Notes: generated from the letters alone by a model not told the origin. DNA of 64,000 nucleotides from Calothrix parasitica NIES-267 (GCF_002368095.1 NZ_AP018227.1:4427782-4491781); one strand, 5' to 3'. Counted from the first letter of the stretch, positions 9,115-18,082 are shown. Program-made: numbers and translations.

Positions 9115-10383
9115 ATGTTAAAGCAACCTCTTCGCCTTGCAATTGCTACAGGATTATATCCCCCATTTTTGACAGGAGTTTCTGTTGCAGTACATCAAAG
9201 AGTAAAATGGTTTTTGCAGCAAGGACACGAAGTATTTCTAATTCATCCTCAAATCAATAATCAGTATCCTCCTAATGTTGGAAAACGTCCGATGGCTGGA
9301 TTAGATGAACTACAAAAGTATCCAAACTTTACTTCCTTTGCATTTCCTACACAGCCGTTAATATTTTATAAATCTCTTCCTCAACCATTAAGCTATCGGC
9401 ATTGGGACGATACTAAATTATTAGAAAATTTTAATCCTGATGTTGTATTGGTAGAAGAAGCAGCACAAATGAGAGGACTGTATTCGCTTTTCCTTCAAGG
9501 TTATGGTCGTCCGATTGCAGTTGAATACGCGAAAAAGACCGGAACACCAACAATATCCCTATTTCATACCGATATTGTCGCCTATATTCAATATTATTTA
9601 GGCAATCAATTATTTAGTTTATTTCGCCCCTTTCTGCCAAAATTAATTAAACAATTTAGCGAGTCTTACTATCTCAGTTTATTTTCATCAAAAGAACAAC
9701 TTGCTAAATACCAAGCAATGAAATGTCAGCGGAGCGAATACTTTCCCTATCAAGGAGTTGATTGCGAAAAATTCGACCCTAAAAACATTATCTACAATCC
9801 AATTCCTAGCGACAACAGACCAACTTTATTATTCGTAGGACGGATTACAGCAGAAAAAAATGTCAATCAACTTTTAGATATATATCCAATAGTTGCCGAG
9901 AAAATCAAAGACGTGCATTTAGTAATTATTGGTAGCGGTCCGATAGAAGAACAAATCAAACAAAACGCCCAACAATTTGGTTCTGGTGTAACAGTTTGGG
10001 GTGAATCTCACGGAGAAGAACTTTTAGGATGGTTTGCTCGTGCAGATGTATTTGTTAACCCTTCCGTTACCGAAAACTTCTGCACCACAAATAACGAAGC
10101 ATTAGCTTCCGGGACTCCCGTAGTTGCAGCAGTCGCACCTTCCACAGCAGAACAAGTAATACCAGGTCATAACGGTTTTTTAGCAGAACCAAATGACACA
10201 GAAGATTTCGCAGATAAGATTATTCAAATTCTAGAAAATTCTCAATTAAAAGAAAACATGACAGCAAATGCTCGTCCTTCAATTTTAGAATTTGATTGGT
10301 CTGCTTGTATGGAAAAATTCGAGTTGAAACTCTATCAAGTTATTAGCGAATCGCAGAAAAAATTAACTGGTGTTGGTTTGTAA
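9115..10383 (+). CDS. hglT: HglT-like family 4 glycosyltransferase
   Basis: 422 residues with a GT-B fold. The N-terminal acceptor half starts LRLAIATGLYPPFLTGVSV; the donor half begins LLFVGRITAEKNVNQLL. The E-x7-E element ENFCTTNNE and the following ALASGTPVVAA are the usual nucleotide-sugar contacts. Anabaena HglT adds glucose to the heterocyst glycolipid aglycone and lies near hgdBCA. The gene order here supports the same role but does not prove it; another GT4 in the same island is possible. Confidence 0.65.
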   Translation: MLKQPLRLAIATGLYPPFLTGVSVAVHQRVKWFLQQGHEVFLIHPQINNQYPPNVGKRPMAGLDELQKYPNFTSFAFPTQPLIFYKSLPQPLSYRHWDDTKLLENFNPDVVLVEEAAQMRGLYSLFLQGYGRPIAVEYAKKTGTPTISLFHTDIVAYIQYYLGNQLFSLFRPFLPKLIKQFSESYYLSLFSSKEQLAKYQAMKCQRSEYFPYQGVDCEKFDPKNIIYNPIPSDNRPTLLFVGRITAEKNVNQLLDIYPIVAEKIKDVHLVIIGSGPIEEQIKQNAQQFGSGVTVWGESHGEELLGWFARADVFVNPSVTENFCTTNNEALASGTPVVAAVAPSTAEQVIPGHNGFLAEPNDTEDFADKIIQILENSQLKENMTANARPSILEFDWSACMEKFELKLYQVISESQKKLTGVGL

Positions 10384-10507
10384 TTGAGTAAGCATCTTTA
10401 GTTTTGAGTTATTCTATATTAGCCCTGCCCCTCGAAGGGTGGGGCGATTCAGTTTAAAATATACCTACAATCGTGCATTCCCTGTCAAACCAGCAGCATC
10501 TACCATC

Positions 10508-11653
10508 ATGACCCAAACACTCCCTGCCAAAAACAACCAAAAGTTACAGCTATCACCCTTAAATATACCCAACCGTTTGCTTCTCGGTCCCGGTCCCTCA
10601 AACGCTCACCCTGACGTACTCAAAGCAATGAATACTGCTCCGGTAGGGCACCTCGACCCGGCTTTCCTAACGCTGATGGATGAGATTCAATCGCTGTTAC
10701 GCTACGTATGGCAAACCGAAAACCAACTCACAATCGCCGTTAGCGGTACGGGAAGCGCTGCAATGGAAGCCACAATTGCTAATGCAGTAGAACCCGGTGA
10801 TGTGGTTTTAGTCGGTGTTATCGGATACTTTGGTAATCGTTTGGTTGACATGGCCGGACGTTACGGTGCAGACGTGCGAACCATTACCAAGCCTTGGGGA
10901 CAGGTATTTTCTTTAGACGAATTGAAAACCGCGATAGAAACTCATCGCCCTAGAATAGTAGCATTGGTTCATGCAGAAACTTCAACCGGGGCACGTCAAC
11001 CCTTGGAAGGAGTCGGTGAATTGTGTCGCGAGCATGATAGTTTGCTGTTGGTAGATTCAGTCACAAGTATGGGTGGTGTTCCCCTGTACTTGGATGAATG
11101 GGGAGTTGATTTAGCTTATAGCTGTAGTCAGAAAGGATTGGGTTGTCCTCCCGGAGCTTCACCGTTTACTATGAGTCCCCGTGCAATAGAAAAATTGCAA
11201 AACCGTCAAACCAAGGTTGCAAACTGGTACTTGGACATGAACCTGTTAAGCAAATATTGGGGTAAAGAACGCACATATCATCATACAGCCCCCATTAATT
11301 TATATTATGCTTTGCGGGAATCCCTACGTTTACTAGCAGAAGAAGGAATAGAAAACAGTTGGGAAAGACATCAAAACAATGCAGAATATTTGTGGCAAGG
11401 TTTAGAAGATTTAGGAATGACTTTGCATGTTGAAAAACAGTACAGATTACCAACACTTACTACAGTAAGAATCCCCGAAGGTTTGGATGGTAAAGCAATT
11501 GCGCGAGAAATGCTACTAGAAGATAACCTTGAAGTTGGAGGTGGTCTTGGTGAATTGGGAGGGAAAGTTTGGCGCATCGGGCTAATGGGTTACAACAGTC
11601 GCAAAGAAAATGTCGATAAACTTTTGGAAGTATTGAAGAAGAAAATAAAGTAG
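10508..11653 (+). CDS. Alanine(serine)-glyoxylate aminotransferase
   Basis: 381-residue class V PLP aminotransferase, fold type I. It has the LGPGPSNAHPDVLKAM N-terminus, AVSGTGSAAMEA, LVDSVTSMGG, and the Schiff-base lysine in YSCSQKGLGCPPG. It converts photorespiratory glyoxylate to glycine with alanine or serine as donor. The ATG at 10508 gives the usual family start; the open frame from 10439 adds an unconserved leader. Glycolate dehydrogenase genes glcE and glcF, the preceding step, lie 12 kb downstream. Confidence 0.88.
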   Translation: MTQTLPAKNNQKLQLSPLNIPNRLLLGPGPSNAHPDVLKAMNTAPVGHLDPAFLTLMDEIQSLLRYVWQTENQLTIAVSGTGSAAMEATIANAVEPGDVVLVGVIGYFGNRLVDMAGRYGADVRTITKPWGQVFSLDELKTAIETHRPRIVALVHAETSTGARQPLEGVGELCREHDSLLLVDSVTSMGGVPLYLDEWGVDLAYSCSQKGLGCPPGASPFTMSPRAIEKLQNRQTKVANWYLDMNLLSKYWGKERTYHHTAPINLYYALRESLRLLAEEGIENSWERHQNNAEYLWQGLEDLGMTLHVEKQYRLPTLTTVRIPEGLDGKAIAREMLLEDNLEVGGGLGELGGKVWRIGLMGYNSRKENVDKLLEVLKKKIK

Positions 11654-11655
11654 AG

Positions 11656-11830
11656 GTCAAAGGTCAAAGGTCAAAGGTCAAAGGTTGGGAGTTAGGAGTT
11701 AAGAATAGGTAGCAAGAAATTTATTCAGTAATTCTTCTCCTCATCCCCATCTCCCCTTGTCTCCCCATCCCCCCATCTCCCCCTCTCCCCATCTCCCCAT
11801 CTCCCCATCCCCCCATCTCCCCATCTCCTT
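11656..11830. repeat. AAAGGTC repeats and C-rich simple repeat
   Basis: Four copies of the heptamer aaaggtc follow the aminotransferase stop. A pyrimidine-rich ccccatctcc array at about 11737-11830 is the same as at the left edge of the window. Confidence 0.75.
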
Positions 11831-11954
11831 GTCCCTATTCCCCAAAAAGTAGAAGAAACCCCTACCTGTAAGTACGGTTTAACTGACTGCCTCTGGATTA
11901 AATAGCTGTTACATTATTTATGTAAGTTAAACAAAACGTCACAAATAAATTATC

Positions 11955-12299
11955 GTGAATAATATAGACCAGCGCAATCCAGATTTTTTTGATAATCAGA
12001 CAGCAGATAAGAATTCTTTATTACACTACATTAAGTCTTTGAGTCCTGAAGCTATTTCCCAACTTTCTAAACCCGGTTCTTCAGAAGTTTCAGAAGCAAT
12101 TGAACGCACTATTGTTGGGATGTTGGGTGGTTTACCTGCCGATGATTTTAACGTCATGATTACTACTAACCGCGAAAATTTAGGAAGACTTTTAGCTTCT
12201 GCTATGCTTAATGGTTATCTATTACGTAATGTCGAACAGCGGATGGGATTTGAGCAGTCTTTGCAATCATTAGAAGCCGCAGTCCCAGATGATGAATGA
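11955..12299 (+). CDS. DUF760 family protein
   Basis: 114 residues from a GTG start. It matches the DUF760 pattern of cyanobacteria and plastids (LLHYIKSLSPEAISQLSKP, then IVGMLGGLPADDFNVMITTNRENLGRLLASAMLNGYLLR). No catalytic residues or membrane segments are visible. Function is unknown. It is monocistronic and followed by a clear terminator. Confidence 0.8.
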   Translation: MNNIDQRNPDFFDNQTADKNSLLHYIKSLSPEAISQLSKPGSSEVSEAIERTIVGMLGGLPADDFNVMITTNRENLGRLLASAMLNGYLLRNVEQRMGFEQSLQSLEAAVPDDE

Positions 12300-12335
12300 A
12301 ATAATTAATCTAATACATCAATTAATAAATCAATC

Positions 12336-12367
12336 AAACCCTAGTCCCGTGACTGGGGTTTTTTATT
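12336..12367 (+). terminator. Rho-independent terminator after the DUF760 gene
   Basis: Stem AAACCCTAGTC / GACTGGGGTTT with one G-T wobble and a four-base loop, running into a T-rich tract. Confidence 0.85.
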
Positions 12368-12371
12368 ATAT

Positions 12372-12547
12372 AGGAATGGCCGCAACTTGACATTTTTCTA
12401 GTAGGGGAGGCAAAATAGTAGATTTTCTTCCCGTATTATTGCCGAGGCACGTGACACTTTGAACAAAGCACGAACGTAGTCACAATGTTTTCAGCGTCAC
12501 GCACTAGCCGAGTATTGTGACAATTGCGGCCATTCCTGTGATATAAA
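12372..12547. mobile_element. MITE-like element A with 14-bp terminal inverted repeats
   Basis: Ends AGGAATGGCCGCAA (12372) and TTGCGGCCATTCCT (12534) are perfect inverted repeats. The interior contains a cttgacatttttctagtaggg segment, a gtgacacttt...gcgtcacgcac stem and tattgtgacaattgcg. Element B at 14087 repeats these interior parts. There is no open reading frame. Confidence 0.7.
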
Positions 12548-12618
12548 ATCATCAATTAAACTTCTAAACCTCCAATCATAGAGATATCCGCAACCCACAA
12601 AAAAATTTTAGATAAACC

Positions 12619-12634
12619 TTGACCAATCGGTTTA
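12619..12634. promoter_or_regulatory. Putative TetR-family operator upstream of tetR
   Basis: TTGACCaatcGGTTTA resembles the ACC-N4-GGT core of NemR-type operators (TAGACC-N4-GGTCTA). It lies 46 bases before the regulator start. A wider inverted repeat TAAACC / GGTTTA (12613-12618 and 12629-12634) overlaps it. Confidence 0.45.
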
Positions 12635-12680
12635 AGTTGTGTTACTTTTAGATTATGGTTAAACAAAAAACAGATTTTAA

Positions 12681-13271
12681 ATGACTCGCGGACCCGATAA
12701 GCAATTTGACACGGAATTAGCCTTAAGTAAGGCAGTGGAAGTGTTTTGGGAACATGGCTACGAAGCCGCAAGCCTTTCTGAATTGCTTAAAAAAATGGGG
12801 ATTGGTAAGAAAAGCCTGTATGACACTTTTGGTAACAAGCAGTCGCTGTTTTTCAAAGCGTTAGATTACTATGCTCGTAACCATCTTCGTAGCATACGCG
12901 ACTGTCTCAATGCCGATGGTTCTCCTTTAACAAACCTGAAGCAACTATTAATGCATTGGCAGAATATGCATGCAAAACCCGGTAGTTGCGGCTGTATGCT
13001 CGGCACCAATATTGCCGATTTTAATACAGATGATGAGGAGATAGCTAAAGTTCTGCAAGGATACTTACAGCAGTTAGAAGATGCCTTTACAGCAGTTCTA
13101 AAACGCGCTCAAGCCGCAGGAGAGTTGAGTTTAAACGCAAATCCGCGAAACCTAGCTCGTTTACTGCTTTGTGCAACTCAAGGTATGGCATTGCTTGGTC
13201 GGGTAATCAAAGATGATGCAGTTTTAGAAGGAACCGTAGAAACCGCAATTTATCTTCTAGAAAACAGCTAA
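12681..13271 (+). CDS. TetR/AcrR family transcriptional regulator
   Basis: 196 residues. The N-terminal helix-turn-helix is typical (ALSKAVEVFWEHGYEAASLSE, then GIGKKSLYDTFGNKQSLF). The C-terminal ligand domain contains PGSCGCMLG with two close cysteines, similar to NemR-like electrophile sensors. It lies 69 bases before an SDR reductase on the same strand, with operator-like sites before both genes. It probably represses itself and the reductase. Confidence 0.85.
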   Translation: MTRGPDKQFDTELALSKAVEVFWEHGYEAASLSELLKKMGIGKKSLYDTFGNKQSLFFKALDYYARNHLRSIRDCLNADGSPLTNLKQLLMHWQNMHAKPGSCGCMLGTNIADFNTDDEEIAKVLQGYLQQLEDAFTAVLKRAQAAGELSLNANPRNLARLLLCATQGMALLGRVIKDDAVLEGTVETAIYLLENS

Positions 13272-13288
13272 TTTTTTTTGCTCTAACT

Positions 13289-13304
13289 TAGACCAAACGT
13301 TCAA
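13289..13304. promoter_or_regulatory. Putative TetR-family operator upstream of the SDR gene
   Basis: TAGACCaaacGTTCAA has one perfect NemR-type half site (TAGACC) and one weak half. It lies between tetR and the SDR start, in the position of a second operator. Confidence 0.4.
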
Positions 13305-13340
13305 AGTTTTATGATTACAAATTTTTCAGGAGAAATTCAC

Positions 13341-14084
13341 ATGACTTACGACATTACCAATAAAACCGTTCTTGTTACAGGTGCAAATCGCGGTATCGGC
13401 AAGGTGCTAGTTGAGACATTTATTGAGCGTGGAGCCGCGAAGGTTTATGTTGCAGTTCGTAAACTCGAAACTGCTTCACCACTGGTTGAAAAATATGGTG
13501 ATAAGGTAATTCCAATTCAGATTGATTTGAGCAATCCCGAATCTATTGTAGCTGCTGCTCAAACAGCAAAAGATGTGCAGGTAGTAATTAACAATGGTGG
13601 AGCATTTAAAGGTGCTACTCCTTTAGCTGAAGATGCAATCGCATCCTTAGAATTCGAGATTGATGTGAATGTGTATGGTTTAATTCGCATGGCTCAAGCA
13701 TTTGCGCCAGTCCTCAAAGTCAACGGGGGTGGAGTTTTCGCTCAACTTAATTCAGTTGTTTCCATGAAGACATTTTCTAACTTTGCCACCTATTCTGCTT
13801 CTAAAGCCGCAGCCTATTCCATTACACAAGCTTTGCGGGAACTCCTAACCGAACAGGGAACGATTGTGCTGAGCGTTCACCCTGGCCCAATTGCTACGGA
13901 TATGGGTGATGAAGCAGGTTTAACCGACATTGCAGAACCTCCCACACTGGTTGCAGAAGCCATTCTCGAAGCGCTGAAAAATGGAGATTTTCATGTCTTC
14001 CCTGATTCTATGGCTAAGCAAATTGGTAGTGCTTATCAGGGATTTGCTAAAAATGTGATTGAAGTCAATATGTCTGAAGGCTAA
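13341..14084 (+). CDS. Short-chain dehydrogenase/reductase
   Basis: 247 residues from the ATG at 13341, preceded by an aggaga ribosome-binding site; an upstream ATG at 13311 lacks one. A classical SDR with the NAD(P)-binding TGANRGIG, the NNGG structural motif, the catalytic serine in LNSVVS, YSASK for Tyr and Lys, and HPGPIATDM. Substrate is unknown. Regulation by the adjacent TetR protein is likely from synteny. Confidence 0.88.
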   Translation: MTYDITNKTVLVTGANRGIGKVLVETFIERGAAKVYVAVRKLETASPLVEKYGDKVIPIQIDLSNPESIVAAAQTAKDVQVVINNGGAFKGATPLAEDAIASLEFEIDVNVYGLIRMAQAFAPVLKVNGGGVFAQLNSVVSMKTFSNFATYSASKAAAYSITQALRELLTEQGTIVLSVHPGPIATDMGDEAGLTDIAEPPTLVAEAILEALKNGDFHVFPDSMAKQIGSAYQGFAKNVIEVNMSEG

Positions 14085-14086
14085 TA

Positions 14087-14190
14087 ACTGACACATTTTT
14101 CTCGTAGGGTGCTGTGACACTTTTACTAATTTTCAACGTAGTAATAAGCTTTCTGGTGTCACGCACCAACAGTATATTATGACAATTGCG
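14087..14190. mobile_element. Short element B, related to element A at 12372
   Basis: Shares with element A the segments tgacacatttttctcgtaggg, gtgacactttt, an aacgtagt loop, tgtcacgcac and attatgacaattgcg, in the same order and orientation. The GTGACAC / GTGTCAC stem is perfect here. The terminal inverted repeat of A is missing, so this copy is partial or truncated by the next element. Confidence 0.55.
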
Positions 14191-14191
14191 T

Positions 14192-14356
14192 AATATCATG
14201 TCCGGTTAATCACTTGTCATTATTCACTGCGCGGTAGGGGAGTGAAGTAATCCCAACACCTTGCTATTGCTATCTCCCTCCCGGAGACGCTGCGCTAATG
14301 TTTCACGTAGTGACCCTCGCAATGACATATCGTAACTAATTTAGCGGACATGATAT
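14192..14356. mobile_element. MITE-like repeat with ATATCATGTCCG ends
   Basis: Inverted ends atatcatgtccg and cggacatgatat bound a 165-bp segment. Its interior has palindromic gagacgctgcgctaa and cactgcgcggtagg pieces. No coding potential. Confidence 0.65.
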
Positions 14357-14398
14357 AAGTCCTGATTTAGATACTTTTGTGTTAATTTGTTTGCCTAT

Positions 14399-14525
14399 AG
14401 GACTTACGCAAAAGCAACGTAACTGCGTCATTACGAGCGGCAGCGACGTAATCGCAACAATCCTGCGATTGCTTTCCTACACTTCGTTTCGGTCGCAATG
14501 ACAAATCTCCATTGCGTAAGTCCTG
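14399..14525. mobile_element. MITE of the AGGACTTACGC family, copy 1
   Basis: Ends aggacttacgcaa and ttgcgtaagtcct are inverted. The 6-base sequence gcctat stands on both sides (14393-14398 and 14526-14531), a target-site duplication. Further copies are at 39611 and 45796. Confidence 0.8.
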
Positions 14526-14567
14526 GCCTATTCTCTGTTCGCGATACAAAGTAACAATTAAAATAAC

Positions 14568-14689
14568 TATAGCAATCCTAAATGATTCGTGAGAATTTTA
14601 GATATAATCGTTAGGTATAAATAATATTTAACTTCAAATATCGAAATATAGCCTAAGTATTTTCTTACATTTAAATTAGGATTGCTATA
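14568..14689. mobile_element. MITE of the TATAGCAATCCTAA family, copy 1
   Basis: Inverted ends tatagcaatcctaa and ttaggattgctata enclose 122 bp. The left end continues atgattcgtgag, which is also seen in the copy at 62998. Confidence 0.7.
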
Positions 14690-14932
14690 CAAGTAAGTCG
14701 GCAAAAATAAACAGAACTATCTAGCAAAATGTAAATAAGCCTCAAATCCCTACTTCCTTACTATAATTACAATTTTTAACGCCGACCTACTTAAATCAAA
14801 AAATCAAAATATATATCTACAATAAAGTAAGGTAAAGAATATTTGAATACTAAGGAAATGCTCTTGATGTTGAAGTAATAAGAATTGGCAGTTCGTTCAT
14901 TTTTTACTTTTATATTTTACCTTTCTTCAACC

Positions 14933-15637
14933 ATGTACAAGCGACTTTTGCTAATATTGAGCTTGATTTTAGCGGCTATGGGTATGTCTGTATTTTTCGT
15001 TTGGAAACAAGCGACCCAGTTACCCTCCTGGTATACTCAATCATCTTCTGGTGAAAATGTAATTTCTACGGCTAAACCAGCCAAGAAGTTAATAAATTCG
15101 GAACAAGTATTGCGTAAGGTTTCAGATAATTTGACAGCAACAAGTACAGGAGAAGTAGAACTTGATGCAGAAGAAGTCAATTCGTTAATTATTACTTCTA
15201 TAGGGAAACAAGATAAGAGTCAGAAATTTATCTCGGCAATTAAAGGTACAAATACTAAAATTGAAAACGGTAAAATATCTGTAGGTGCTGTGATTGAAAC
15301 TGCATCCATTCCCGTTCAAGATTTATCTCCACAGAAAGAAACGAAAATTTTTAAACTCATACAAGGTTTACCGGGAAAAGAGAAAAAACTTTATATCGGG
15401 ATTGAAGGAAAACCTAGTATTCGCAACCAGGAATTAAGCTTTGATGATGCAACTCGCGTTTCTCTGGGTTACTTTAGCTTCCCTATTGCTGAACTCTCCC
15501 AAAATATAGGTATCCCTCAAGATAGTATCAATAAGCTCATTTCCCAGGAACTCAAAAAACTACCAATTAAACTTGAAAGTATCAACGTCCAAGGTGAGCG
15601 TGTTGTAATTCGCGGTTCGAGAAACAGCGAACAGTGA
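14933..15637 (+). CDS. Membrane-anchored protein, YpmS/DUF2140-like
   Basis: 234 residues from the ATG at 14933 (a TTG at 14885 would add a hydrophobic leader). One N-terminal transmembrane helix (LLLILSLILAAMGMSVFFVW) is followed by an exported domain. The pattern LDAEEVNSLI...GTNTKIENGKISVGAVIETASIPV resembles DUF2140/YpmS proteins. Conserved catalytic residues are not apparent and function is unknown. Confidence 0.6.
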   Translation: MYKRLLLILSLILAAMGMSVFFVWKQATQLPSWYTQSSSGENVISTAKPAKKLINSEQVLRKVSDNLTATSTGEVELDAEEVNSLIITSIGKQDKSQKFISAIKGTNTKIENGKISVGAVIETASIPVQDLSPQKETKIFKLIQGLPGKEKKLYIGIEGKPSIRNQELSFDDATRVSLGYFSFPIAELSQNIGIPQDSINKLISQELKKLPIKLESINVQGERVVIRGSRNSEQ

Positions 15638-15668
15638 ACAGTGAAGAATTCTAACCTTTAACCTTTAC

Positions 15669-15776
15669 CTATTTTTTCCAAGGTAATTTAGTCCCCATTT
15701 CTGTAAGTGCGGAGAAAATTAAATAGACAATTAGCAAGGAAACGCTTGCAATAAAAATAATTAGCTCTTTATCCAT
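15669..15776 (-). CDS. Possible 35-residue single-pass membrane protein
   Basis: A short frame starting MDKELIIFIASVSLLIVYLI and ending in a charged GTKLPWKK tail. Composition fits a single transmembrane helix with a basic C-terminus, as in small photosynthetic or respiratory membrane subunits. It does not match PsbM, PsbN, PetN, PetL or PsaM as I know them. No strong ribosome-binding site is seen. The nearest genes are a membrane-anchored protein and type II NADH dehydrogenase, both on the opposite strand. Confidence 0.45.
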   Translation of the reverse strand: MDKELIIFIASVSLLIVYLIFSALTEMGTKLPWKK

Positions 15777-15850
15777 TTTTTTATTTAAGCAGATTGTTGT
15801 TGAAAATTGTAATTACTCTCTTCCCTGTAGAAGATTACTCCCATTAGTAA

Positions 15851-16113
15851 GCTACGGTGTACACACAAGTACTCTCAGCATACGTTTCAGCAATTTTAAC
15901 CCCCTTAAATCGTCATTGTGAGCGAAGCGAAGCAATCGCAATAATCTCCGCATTTATGCGATTGCTTCGTCGTTCCTCCACCCTTCGGGAACATCTATGT
16001 CCTTCGGACACGCTTCGCTAACGATGAACGCAATGACAGGTTTTGAGCGATTTTCATCTGAATCCAAAACCCGCTTTCAGGTAGGATTTTAAGACTTGTG
16101 TGTACACCGTAGC
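15851..16113. mobile_element. Intact 263-bp MITE with 20-bp perfect ends and 8-bp target duplication
   Basis: Ends GCTACGGTGTACACACAAGT (15851-15870) and its exact reverse complement (16094-16113). The 8-mer attagtaa precedes (15843-15850) and follows (16114-16121) the element. The interior holds the gcgaagcaatcgc / gcgattgcttcg palindrome. No open reading frame. Confidence 0.88.
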
Positions 16114-16121
16114 ATTAGTAA

Positions 16122-16720
16122 GAGGGGAGACAGGGGAAGAGGGAGGAGAGTGGGTAGAAAAAAGAATTTTTGATAATTTTAAAGCGAGATTAGTAAGTGT
16201 TGTTAATTCTAAAGCTTTGAAATTCTTACACAGTAAAATTATCTAGCTTTTTGACCATATCGAATTTTTCTCCGTTCCCAATCCCCAAGACCGCAATTTC
16301 CGCTATTCCCAATTCCCTATATTTTCAATTACTTCCCTAAAATATCCCGATTCCACTATAAAACAGAAGAGTAACAAAAAATAACAATATAGAGGGGTCG
16401 CATTCAACTTGAAAAATCAACTCAGAATAAATACTAGTCACTTAAATTACTTTTGTGATAAATATATTTACGCACATGAGTTTGAAGCTTGAATCTGCCT
16501 GAAATGCAAAAATAATCCTTGGAGGTAGTAATATTCTTTGCTTTACGAGTAAAATATTTATTAATAAAATCTATAATTTTACTATAAGCTGCTGAATTTA
16601 TGTATCAACAATGACTTTTGCAAAAAATAAGATGCAAATACCAAACAGAAGCATCTGTCAAAAATGGTAAAAATTTGTTAAGAATAATGACAGGAATGTT
16701 AATGGGAGTAACAAAATATT
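16122..16720. other. Non-coding region upstream of NDH-2
   Basis: AT-rich with simple repeats (ttcccaattccc type). No gene or clear promoter identified; it presumably contains the promoter of the NADH dehydrogenase gene. Confidence 0.4.
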
Positions 16721-18082
16721 ATGGAAAATAAAGCTGGGACTAAACCACCACATCACGTAGTTATCGTTGGTGGAGGTTTTGGAGGATTGTACACAGCGAA
16801 AGCGCTTAATAGTAAAGATATAAACGTAACTTTAATAGATAAAAGAAATTTTCACCTGTTTCAGCCACTGCTGTATCAAGTAGCTACAGGTACTTTATCA
16901 CCAGCTGATATTTCATCACCTTTGCGTTCGGTACTCAATAAGAGTAAAAATACTAAGGTGCTTTTGGGAGAGGTTTCGGATATAGACCCAGAGAAGCAAA
17001 ATGTGATGATGGGGGGTGAAAAAATCCCTTATGATAGTTTGATTATTGCTACCGGTGCGAAGCATTCCTATTTCGGTAAGGATGAGTGGGAAGAGTACGC
17101 ACCTGGTTTAAAGACTGTGGAAGATGCGATTGAAATGCGTCGTCGGATATTCATGGCTTTTGAAGCAGCAGAACAGGAAACTGATGAAGAGAAACGTCGT
17201 GCTTTGTTGACTTTTGTGGTGGTTGGTGGTGGTCCCACTGGAGTTGAATTAGCTGGTGCGATCGCCGAATTAGCTTATGGAATTCTCAAGGAAGATTTTC
17301 GCAATATTGATACTTCCGAAACGCAGGTAATGCTTTTGGAAGGTATGGATAGAGTTTTACCACCATTTGCACCAGAATTATCCGCTAAAGCTCAGAAATC
17401 CTTAGAAGATTTAGGTGTTAGTGTAGTTACAAAAACTTTAGTGACAGGTATCGAAGGAGATATAGTTACTATCAAGCAAGGTGACGAAAGCAAGCAGTTC
17501 GGAGCTAGAACGGTATTATGGGCCGCAGGTGTAAAAGCTTCACCTTTAGGTAAAGCAATAGCAGAAAAGACTGGTTCAGAAACCGATAGAGCAGGAAGAG
17601 TAATTGTTGAACCCGATTTAAGTTTGAAGGGATATCCGAATATATATGTAATCGGAGATTTAGCACATTTTGCTCATCAAACCGGAAGACCATTACCCGG
17701 TGTAGCACCTGTAGCGATGCAAGAAGGACAATATGTCGCAAAATCGATTAAACAACAGCTAAAAGGTAATACAATACCCCCATTTCAGTACTTTGATAAA
17801 GGTAGTTTAGCAGTAATCGGACAACATGCTGCGGTTGTAGATTTAGGTTTTATGAAACTAACTGGTTTCGTAGCTTGGCTATTCTGGTTATTAATTCACG
17901 TTTATTATTTAGTTGAATTTGATAACAAGTTAGTAGTAATGATTCAGTGGGTATGGAATTATTTCACCCGCAATCGTGGAGCAAGATTAATTACAGGAAA
18001 AGATTTACCAGCACCTGTTGAAGTTAATAGTAAACCCGATTATTATCCAGCAGTGAATAATAATAAAACTGTCAATGTTTGA
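16721..18082 (+). CDS. Type II NAD(P)H dehydrogenase (NDH-2)
   Basis: 453 residues. A non-proton-pumping flavoenzyme that passes electrons from NAD(P)H to quinone at the membrane. The FAD-binding VVIVGGGFGGLYTAKAL is at about residues 13-29, and the NADH-binding VVVGGGPTGVELAGAIAE is near 168-185. The PGVAPVAMQEGQYVAKSI quinone/flavin region is also present. The hydrophobic C-terminal stretch GFVAWLFWLLIHVYYLVEF is the membrane anchor. Full family length. Confidence 0.92.
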   Translation: MENKAGTKPPHHVVIVGGGFGGLYTAKALNSKDINVTLIDKRNFHLFQPLLYQVATGTLSPADISSPLRSVLNKSKNTKVLLGEVSDIDPEKQNVMMGGEKIPYDSLIIATGAKHSYFGKDEWEEYAPGLKTVEDAIEMRRRIFMAFEAAEQETDEEKRRALLTFVVVGGGPTGVELAGAIAELAYGILKEDFRNIDTSETQVMLLEGMDRVLPPFAPELSAKAQKSLEDLGVSVVTKTLVTGIEGDIVTIKQGDESKQFGARTVLWAAGVKASPLGKAIAEKTGSETDRAGRVIVEPDLSLKGYPNIYVIGDLAHFAHQTGRPLPGVAPVAMQEGQYVAKSIKQQLKGNTIPPFQYFDKGSLAVIGQHAAVVDLGFMKLTGFVAWLFWLLIHVYYLVEFDNKLVVMIQWVWNYFTRNRGARLITGKDLPAPVEVNSKPDYYPAVNNNKTVNV

